Below are positions 55,872 to 64,000 of a DNA stretch of 64,000 nt, in pieces; position 1 is the stretch's first letter; the number at the start of each line of letters is the position of its first letter. The stretch comes from Aquarana catesbeiana. Taxonomy: Eukaryota > Chordata > Amphibia > Anura > Ranidae. The notes under the pieces are model-generated. The model was not told the origin of the DNA, did no database searches, and was given only the letters and a program-made list of their open reading frames with translations. A program made the position numbers and the translations under genes. The DNA is taken from positions 222,706,757-222,770,756 of the forward strand of contig NC_133333.1 of NCBI RefSeq assembly GCF_042186555.1, written 5' to 3'.

Positions 55872-58743
55872 ATGTCTGGGAGGACAACAAGGAGAGGCAG
55901 ACGTTCCCTTAAAACTGTAAGGAGGCCAGCAACACATGTGTCCACAGGCAGTGGTCAGTCCTCAGGCAGGGCGTTTCCGCTGTTTAGTGAGTTTGCCCGT
56001 GCTATCCAGCCACAGCATTCAGAGGAGGTGGTGGACTGACTTACTAAACCTTCCTCATCCTCTGTCACGCAAGCAGAGACAAGTGTGCAGTCCTCTGCAG
56101 TTGCCAGAGTGGATAAACCTGCCTCCTTGTCCACATCTATTCCTGCCATAGCCCCAACATCAGCCATTAAGGAGTCAGCTGAGTTATTTGACCACAGCGT
56201 CAGCAACTTGCTTGATGATGCCCAGCCATTACTGGATTCAGATGTTGGTTCTGAGGTTGAGGATGACAGGAACATGAGCCTAGAGAGAGGGAGGAACACT
56301 GGTAGACAAATTGGCATTCATGTTCCCCAAACCACAGCGTATTGCCAAGTTGTGTCCAGTGGTAATGATGAAGATGGAGAAGATGGGGATGATGATGATG
56401 AGGTCACTGATGCGACTTGGGTACCAGATAGAGCAGAGGAGGAAACTGAAGGTGAGGCGGCACAACCCCAAGGAGGCCTAAATCAAAAAAGAGTAGAGAG
56501 CAGCCAACCTATTCCATCACATTTTTGCAGCTGTTATTTCCCGACCCACTCCCCAAAGCTTAGCTGTCTGGCCTTTTTCAGCACATCTGCAGCAGATCAT
56601 ACTGTTGCTTTCTGCAAACTGTGTCTCAGGCACATCAAACATTGCAAAAACACCAACCATTTGGGTACCACATGCTTAATAAGGCACTTAACGTCCAACC
56701 ACTCAGCCCGTTGGCAAGAGCACCTAAAAGCCACACAAAAGGGGCACAGATCTGTCCCTCCTCCTCCTCCTTACCCACTTCAGTCTGCCCCTGCTATACC
56801 GAGTCATTACTTCTCAGCAGCCTCCACTGACAGAGATTATGCTATAGCACAGGGTGTCCCAGGTCCTAGCAGCAAATTTGCCAGCAGCACACCACCAGCT
56901 ATATTTCTCTGCCCCATCTGCCACAGCAGAAAAAAAAATACAGTCCCTGCCACCCACATGTCCAGCGTCAAATGCAAGCTTGTCAAAGCTGTTGGCTCTC
57001 CAACTTCTGCCTTTCAGCCTGGTGGATTCTGCCCCCTTCCTCCACCACCTCCATGCCCTCCTCTGCAGAATTGTCCTATGAACATCAGGTACCCCCTAAG
57101 CGTTCAAAGGGCTATTCTCAGAGTCAGGCTAAAAGGTGCCATGCAGTGCTTCAGCTGGTGTGTTTAGGGGACAGGAACCACACCGGAGCAGAGATTCTTG
57201 CAGCTGTGCAGGGACAGGCCCAGAGGTGGTTCACACCACGCCAGCTGGAGCAAGGAATGGTGGTGTGCGATAATGGCTCAAACCTCCTCTCCGCCCTTAG
57301 ACAGGGAAAGTTGACACATGTGCCATGCCTGGCACATGTCCTCAATTTGGTGGTGCAGCGTTTCCTAAATACGTACCCAGAGTTGAAAGATGTGCTAAAG
57401 CTGGCCAGAAGAGTCTGTAGCCATTTCAGGTGGTCATACACAGCCAGTGCCCGGTTGGCTGAAATTCAGCGGGAAATCCACCTGCCCGTAAACCGCCTAA
57501 ATTGTGACATGCCCACCAGGGGGAACTCGACTTTGTCAATGCTGCAGCGGCTATACATGCAGCAGAGGGCCGTCAATGAGTACCTGTGCGAATTTGGCAC
57601 AACGACAGGCTCAAGCTGCCTCGGCTTTATTTCCCCAATAGAGCCAATGGCTGATTATTAAGGATGCATGCACTTTATTGTCACCATTTGAGGAGGTCAC
57701 AAGGATGGTGAGCCGTGACAATGCATGCATCAGTGATACAATCCCTGTTGTGTTCCTGCTGGAGCAGACTCTGCATGGCATCATGGACAGGGTACTGGAG
57801 GCAGAGCAGCAGGAGGAAGAGGAGGACTTCTATTCCTCTCAAGGCCAACTTTATCCAGACACCATCATTCCTATGTCACAGAACACACAGGAGGAGAGAG
57901 GGGAGGAGGATGAGGAGGAGGATTCTGGCACTTTCATAGACTTCGAAGAAGAGGAAGACATGCGGTAATATGTAAGCGATGGCTTTCCAACCCCAGGATC
58001 CTTGGAAGTAGTACGTGGCTAGGAGGAGGAAGTTCCAGATGCTGTCATCCTGAGTGACCCGAGGAGTCTGCTTCTCAAGCCTTGGCAAATTTGAGGCGCA
58101 TGGGAAACCTCACGCTTCAAAGCCTGTGAAAGGACCCAAGAATACGTAGCATAAGGGAGAAGGATGATTATAGGTTGGCAACCCTCCTTGACCACCATTA
58201 TAAGGGGAAGGTCTTAGAACTCATCCCATCTACACAGAGAAAGAAGAAGATAAAATCTCTTGAGGACACGTTAAAGACGATTTTATTGAACCTTTTTCCT
58301 GACTCCAGTAGGTTACAGAGTCGTGGAAAAGTAGTTTTGAGTCTTCTGTTGGTCAAGAGAGGAGCATTGGAGAAGGTGTCCGCATTTCGTCCTCACCGCC
58401 CAGAGCTGTCAGCTTCCACATCCCATCGGCAACATCTGCTTCACATGGAGGACGATTACCACTGGGCCAAAACAGAGATGGGGAGCTTTCCAGCTGACGA
58501 TCCACTGACTTACTGGGTCATGAGAATAGACCACTGGCCAGAACTTGCCCAGTATGCTATTGAGTTGTTGGGCTGCCCTGCATCCAGCGTCCTTTCAGAA
58601 CGGGCATTCAGTGCTGCAGGAGGTTTTGTTACTGATCATAAAACGCATCTGTCCTCAGACTCCGTGGACTGTTTGACTTTTATATAAATTAATCAGCCTG
58701 GATTACCAGCTATGAAGCCCCTGATGCCGATGTCACTGATTAA
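55872..58743 (+). pseudogene. hAT transposase (BED finger), decayed
   Basis: The start MSGRTTRRGRRS at 55872 matches the preferred start of the hAT-a protein. Lesions: a TGA for Trp at 56037-56039, frame changes near 57050, 57660, 57970 and 58160, and one in the last 60 bases before the stop at 58741-58743; sequence between the BED finger and the CDNGSN motif is also partly missing, including the first catalytic Asp region. Preserved: the BED finger (about 56570-56700, CKLCLRH...TCLIRHLTSNH), CDNGSN (about 57268-57285), MPTRGNS for MPTRWNS, LLDHHYKGK and the hATC segment WPELAQYAIELL...SSVLSERAFS (about 58530-58620). Confidence 0.9.
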
Positions 58744-58859
58744 GTCTTTTTGGGATGTGGAATCTCTGCGGGACTTCAAGGCTGCCTAGCTTTGAGGGTG
58801 TTCAATCATTTCATCTGGAAGAATGTTTTTGGTATAGGTTTCCTGGGCACAATTAACAC

Positions 58860-59140
58860 CCAAAGATCACTTTTTCTACACCTGTTTGACAGGTGCATAT
58901 CATTCCAATTTTTTTTAGCAAGGCCAATTCTTGCTTTCATCAAGATTACCTCTATAGGGTTAGAGTGGGAAGGCGCCACTGACACCCTAAGACCAATTTT
59001 TCTGCACTTGTTTGACAGGTGCATATCTTTGCCACTTTTTTTACAGCAAGGCCAATTCTTGCTTTCATCAAGAATACCTCTATAGGGTTACGGTGGGAAG
59101 GCGCCACTGACACCTAAAGACCAATTTTTATGCACCCGTT
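58860..59140. repeat. hAT-b 3' repeats, about 125-bp period
   Basis: Three units sharing CACCTGTTTGACAGGTGCAT (first unit near 58880, second near 59003) and CAATTCTTGCTTTCATCAAG; the third is truncated near 59130. Confidence 0.8.
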
Positions 59141-59523
59141 ACTTCTATACAAAGTCAAAGTGACACCAGAATGTATCCAAAAAATCTCTAATCTCTAATC
59201 TAATCCCAGTGCTCTACATTGTGGCTCCATCATACACACTGGTTCCCCAGCTGTTGCTGGGCAAAATAAAGGCAGCTTGCAGGGAAATTTCCATTTTTTT
59301 TGGCTTTATAAATGCAATTGCTGCAGCAGATTTTTTTTCTAACACCCTAGAGAATAAAATGTCGGTCGTTGCAATACTTTCTGTCACACCGTATTTGCGC
59401 AGCGGTCTTACAAGCGCACTTTTGTTGGAAAAAATACATTTTTTTGAATTAAAAAATAAGACAGTGAACAGTAACAGTAACAGTAAAGTTAGCCCAATTT
59501 TTTTTTTATATTGTGAAAGATAA

Positions 59524-60338
59524 TGTTAAAGTAAATTGATACCCAACATGTCATGCTTCAAAATTGCGCCCGCTTGTGGAATGGCGACAAACTTTTACCC
59601 TTAAAAATCTCCATATGCGGCGTTTAAAAAATTCTACAGGTTGCATGTTTTGAGTTACAGAGGAGGTCTAGGGCTAGAATTATTGCTCTCGCTCTAACGA
59701 TACATCATGTGTGTGGTTTGAACACCATTTTCATATGTGGGCGCTTATTTATTTTACTTTTTTTTTTTTTTTTTTTTACACTGTTCTTTAAAAAAAAAAA
59801 TTGTGTCACTTTTATTCCTATTACAAGGAATGTAAACATCCCTTGTAATAGAAAAAAAAAGCATAACAGGACCTCTTAAATATGAGATCTGGGGTCAAAA
59901 AGACCTCAGATATGATATTTACACTAAAATGCAATAAAAAAAAATGTTGTCATTTGAAAAATAAAAATAAAATGGCCCTTTAAGAGCTATGGGCGGAAGT
60001 GATGTTTTGACGTGGCTTCCACCCTGCAATGGTATGGAGACAGGTGGGGGCCATCTTCCCCTCACTCGTCTCCATACCACACACGGAAGAGGACCCGATC
60101 ACCTCCACTGCTTACTGGAGCCGTCGGCAGCAGCGGAGGTGATCGGGTCCTCTTCCAGCACGGGAGAGCGGCGGGAGGGGAGCCCTCTCCCGCCACCGAT
60201 AAAAGTGATCTTGCGGCGAATCCGCTGCAGACACCACTATTATCAGATACCAAGGTTATGGCAGCTAGCTGCTGCCATAACAAAGATATCCCTCTTCAAA
60301 CAGCCGACATATATTGGCGTGCAGCGGTCCTGAAGTGG
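59524..60338. mobile_element. TTAA-type MITE in hAT-b, left end missing
   Basis: The right end CCTGAAGTGG is followed by TTAA (60339-60342). The body holds palindromic boxes such as TTCCTATTACAAGGAATG and a GC-rich CTCCCGCC part. The left boundary is set only by loss of similarity to what I know of this repeat. No coding capacity. Confidence 0.5.
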
Positions 60339-60587
60339 TTAAAAATCACGTTTTTCACAAACTTTTTTTTTATTGATACATGTCCCCCAGGGCAGGACTC
60401 GGACCCCTATAACCATTGTATGCCCAATTACTTGCATATAAGCCTTCAAAATGGACATTTTTCATTTTTGACGTTCAGGTCCCATTGACTTTAATGGGGT
60501 TCGTTATTCGGGTCAGAACTTTCGCGGTGTCCGAAAGTTCTGACGCGAACCGAACAGGGGTCCGTTCGGCCCATCCCTATTAACAAC

Positions 60588-61823
60588 CATTGGGAATATT
60601 ATCTTTGCCAGTAGAGGAAATCTAAGTAAACTTGAATATTTAAATTTAGAAGTCCCAAACCACACACAAGCCCTTGTGTTTTCCTTTGTGTCAAAATGAA
60701 AACAACACAATTATTATTTAGGTGTAGCATATCCTCCTAGAATTAAGAATTTTCTTTTAAGAATTGCCTTGAGATTAACTCTAGAAGACCTGTCCCACTT
60801 GGTCTATGAGACAACATATTAAAAGCCTCTGCACAGTAATAAACAATACTCAAGATTACAAGTTATGTATATGTAATACACAGCTAATTTCTGTTTTAAT
60901 TGTTTCTTTTTCAGCAACATGCCAGAATTAAAGGGGACGACAGCATTATTAAACCAGAAAAACGTTCAATTTAATTTTTTCCAGAAATTAAATTATTTAT
61001 ATATGCAAAAAAGAAAATTCTAATTGCTTATAGCAATGCCAGTTACCAGGATTATAGAAAAGCATTGCTTTTTTTCAAGACTTTACCATATGTGTAGTGT
61101 AACTTGACTAAATTGGTTGCTTTACAGACAAAATGATACATTGTGAGTTGAATCAAATACTAAAGGTATGTTTGATTGTCTCAATAAAAATTCTAACCAA
61201 AATTAAACTGAATGGCCTCGGAAAAGATGGTAGTTCATGCCGATCCCTAAAGCAATTAGGGTAATATGGGTTTGGTATGAATTGGTAAGAATCAAGTCTC
61301 CTATCCCTCTCCAATAAAATGGCATTCTGTACTTAGTCCCCCTGGCATCAATACAAAAACACTATTTAATGCAGTTGTATATACTTTAAAATTAAATGAA
61401 TTCACAAATAGTCCTGAGTCTATCTTTATATTGCCCTCCTGTATTGGTAGAAGTTGGATTCAATAAGGCTCTGCTTCAAACATATGAAAGCAGAGGACAT
61501 ACTGTCACGAGTAGAGAGCAAGGTGAGTACAGCTGATAATTTATCAATGTGTTGCTCCTCATCGCCCAATCAGAAGACTAGAGTTAGGAAGGTGACACCA
61601 TTGTATCCCTTAATTCAAAAAGATAAAACGGTGTCAGTCTTGCTGGTTGTGCTGTCTATCAGGGGGGAAAGAATGACAAAGGAGGATGGACAGAATTATA
61701 AATCCTTTGACAGAGATTAGCTCACATATGTGTATTTTCAATTTATGGGTAAGCAATATTCTCAGATTTTAGTGCCTGCAGCAATCAAACTATTAATGTG
61801 CCATATGACCAATCTAAAACATG
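60588..61823. other. Intergenic, no gene recognised
   Basis: A/T-rich, unique-looking sequence. An 88-codon frame at 61454-61720 has no recognisable domain or neighbour and is not called. Confidence 0.45.
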
Positions 61824-61825
61824 TA

Positions 61826-63415
61826 CAGTGGGGACGGAAAGTATTCAGACCCCCTTAAATTTTTCACTCTTTGTTATATTGCAGCCATTTGCTAAAATAA
61901 TTTAAGTTCATTTTTTTCCTCATTAATGTACACACAGCACCCCATATTGACAGAAAAACACAGAATTGTTGTCATTTTTGCAGATTTATTAAAAAAGAAA
62001 AACTGAAATATCACATGGTCCTAAGTATTCAGACCCTTTGCTGTGACACTCATATATTTAACTCAGGTGCTGTCCATTTCTTCTGATCATCCTTGAGATG
62101 GTTCTACACCTTCATTTGAGTCCAGCTGTGTTTGATTATACTGATTGGACTTGATTAGGAAAGCCACACACCTGTCTATATAAGACTTTACAGCTCACAG
62201 TCAGAGCAAATGAGAATCATGAGGTCAAAGGAACTGCCTGAAGAGCTCAGAGACAGAATTGTGGCAAGGCACAGATCTGGCCAAGGTTACAAAAAAATTT
62301 CTGCTGCACTTAAGGTTCCTAAGAGCACAGTGGCCTCCATAATCCTTAAATGGAAGACGTTTGGGATGACCAGAACCCTTCCTAGAGCTGGCCGTCCGGC
62401 CAGACTGAGCTATTGGGGGAGAAGAGCCTTGGTGAGAGAGGTAAAGAAGAACCCAAAGATCACTGTGGCTGAGCTCCAGAGATGCAGTCAGGAGATGGGA
62501 GAAAGTTGTAGAAAGTCAACCATCACTGCAGCCCTCCACCAGTCAAAGCTTTATGGCAGAGTGGCTCGACGGAAGCCTCTCCTCAGTGCAAGACACATGA
62601 AAGCCCGCATGGAGTTTGCTAAAAAAACACCTGAAGGATTCCAAGATGGTGAGAAATAAGATTCTTTGGTCTGATGAGACCAAGATAGAACTTTTTGACC
62701 TTAATTCTAAGTGGTATGTGTGGAGAAAACCAGGCACTGCTCATCACCTGTCCAATACAGTCCCAGCAGTGAAGCATGGTGGTGGCAGCATCATGCTGTG
62801 GGTGTGTTTTTCAGCTGCAGGGATAGGACGACTGGTTGCAATCAAGGGAAAGATGAATGCGGCCAAGTACAGGGATATCCTGGATGAAAACCTTCTCCAG
62901 AGTGCTCAGGACCTCAGACTGGGCCGAAGGTTTACCTTTCAACAAGACAATGACCCTAAGCACACAGCTAAAATAACGAAGGAGTGGCTTCACAACAACT
63001 CCGCAACTGTTCTTGAATGGCCCAGCCAGAGCCCTGACTTAAACCCAATTGAGCATCTCTGGAGAGACCTAAAAATGGCTGTTCACCAACGTTTACCATC
63101 CAACCTGACAGAACTGGAGAGGATCTGCAAGGAGGAATGGCAGAGGATCCCCAAATCCAGGTGTGAAAAACTTGTTACATCTTTCCCAAAAAGACTGAGC
63201 AAAGGGTCTGAATACTTAGGACCATGTGATATTTCAGTTTTTCTTTTTTAATAAATCTGCCAAAAATGTCAACAATTCTGTGTTTTTCTGTCAATATGGG
63301 GTGCTGTGTGTACATTAATGAGGAAAAAAATTAACTTAAATGATTTTCGCAAATGGCTGCAACATAACAAAGAGTGAAAAATTTAAGGGGATCTGAATAC
63401 TTTCCGTCCCCACTG
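61826..63415 (+). mobile_element. Tc1-like transposon (family C, 1,590 bp)
   Basis: Terminal inverted repeats of about 215 bp begin CAGTGGGGACGGAAAGTATT, with TA outside each end (61824-61825, 63416-63417). The inner boundary carries a second copy of the AGTATTCAGACCC-type box near 62025, a direct-repeat arrangement seen in many Tc1 elements. One transposase gene lies between. Confidence 0.95.
62210..63251 (+). pseudogene. Tc1-like transposase, one frameshift, C-terminal deletion
   Basis: The natural start is probably the second Met (62219, MRSKELPEELRDRIV). The first frame runs to about 62627 and contains the paired-like DNA-binding domain (YKKISAALKVPKSTVASI, then GRPARLS). An A-run of seven at 62621-62627 appears one base too long; the protein then continues in the next frame with ILWSDETK (first Asp), QQDNDPKH (second Asp) and, 34 residues on, NPIEHLW (Glu), so the DD34E triad is complete. 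The final 20-odd codons and stop are deleted after TSFPKRLS, and the frame reads on into the terminal repeat, ending at 63251. Confidence 0.93.
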
Positions 63416-63417
63416 TA

Positions 63418-64000
63418 AATCAAATCATTACAATGATGGTTTCATCATCATTGTATGATGACCTTTGGCAAAAAATTGAGGAAATAGAAACTTTCAATTT
63501 TGGTCATTGATAATGGCCACCTACAATATATGGGTCTACATAAATCAGAATGTGTACCACAAATAGGTAAACATTGTTCCTGGTCAGATTGCACATCAAC
63601 CAGGCAGATCAGAAGTGCAATCTGGCCCATCCATAAGCAACACAATATAATTAATATCAAAACAAAGATGACTGCTCCCCGTGATCCTGTTATAAAGTTT
63701 TCTTTATTTGAAAATGGCACAGGTTAAAAGTTCTAATGGTGGCCACACACATATTGATAGCATTACTCAATTGATCATTCAATGCAACTAAATTGATTGG
63801 ATTGAATACAAATCACAAACTATTTGATAAAACATAGCAACCGTGAATACATTATCTTTTGGTGGATGGTAGAGGTAAGGGGGGGAGAAGCGCCTTGACA
63901 GCTTTCAAATTCTTCTTCCTTTCTTCCATTTTCCTATTTTTTTCTCTCTCTCCTTTTATATATAAACTCATAATCTTGGTTGAGTGGCTACTCATTGACA
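63418..64000. other. Intergenic, no gene recognised
   Basis: It contains a small palindrome around 63430-63460 (CAATGATG/CATCATTG boxes) and a T/C-rich end. No gene is visible. Confidence 0.45.

Larger units (their letters stand above)
53882..60579 (+). mobile_element. hAT transposon (hAT-b), decayed, 6,698 bp
   Basis: It is flanked by a perfect 8-bp direct repeat TTAACAAC (53874-53881, 60580-60587). Left end TAGGGATGGCGAACGG; the complement of the right end is TAGGGATGGGCCGAACGG. The transposase is in sense orientation (55872-58743), preceded by a 36-bp satellite and followed by three roughly 125-bp repeats and a nested TTAA-type MITE. It is the partner subfamily of the deletion derivative hAT-d. 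Confidence 0.95.

Noticed and set aside
61454..61720. 88-codon frame
   Set aside because: No domain, neighbour or composition supports it; random open frames of this length are common here.

Overview
This window is vertebrate genomic DNA, almost certainly from a frog (anuran). The evidence is a single-exon class II odorant receptor gene, degenerate OR copies, a V-SINE with an L2-type tail, CR1, L2, L1/Tx1-like and Penelope retroelements, and a dense set of Tc1, hAT and MITE elements of kinds I associate with ranid-type frogs. The ranid assignment is recall, not a search. No prokaryotic, tRNA, rRNA or CRISPR feature is present.

The only intact host gene is an olfactory receptor at 17948-18901 (317 codons). 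A close paralogue runs off the left edge (2-217), and a third, much older OR remnant lies at 6837-6998. The two close copies share about 1.3 kb of 3' flank, so the window contains one junction of a tandem OR duplication with copies 18.68 kb apart. In copy B this flank is split at 19544/28485 by a CR1 LINE, and that LINE is itself split inside its reverse transcriptase by a 6.5 kb hAT transposon (20759-27237) with a perfect 8-bp target duplication and an unbroken transposase frame of about 1,094 codons. This nest is the most striking structure here.

Layout: 1-2073 OR end, flank and L1 3' end; 2074-6836 hAT fragment interrupted by a CR1 LINE carrying an SGNH-esterase ORF1 and an endonuclease/RT ORF2; 6837-9480 OR relic and an L1-like relic; 9780-17197 MITEs, a Tc1 deletion derivative, foldback and solo LTR; 17948-28917 OR gene and the nested CR1/hAT; 28945-36797 AATTC-rich minisatellite and many MITEs, several nested; 37088-39426 two Tc1 elements in a TA microsatellite; 39699-48103 TTAA-type MITE, nested L2/hAT/foldback/V-SINE cluster and a 1.9 kb non-autonomous hAT; 48480-52830 a decayed Penelope-like element with GIY-YIG domain; 53471-60587 a second 6.7 kb hAT with decayed transposase, a 36-bp minisatellite and nested MITEs; 61826-63415 a Tc1 element with one frameshift and a C-terminal deletion.

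Five hAT elements belong to one TAGGGATG-ended family: one coding-intact, one decayed, two internally deleted, one fragment. Exact target duplications let most insertions be ordered in time. I found no clearly undescribed system. The best candidates for follow-up are the coding-intact hAT with its large subterminal satellites, the nested CR1/hAT structure, and the chimeric block inside the 36-bp array. All element names are from reading the sequence; no database was searched.
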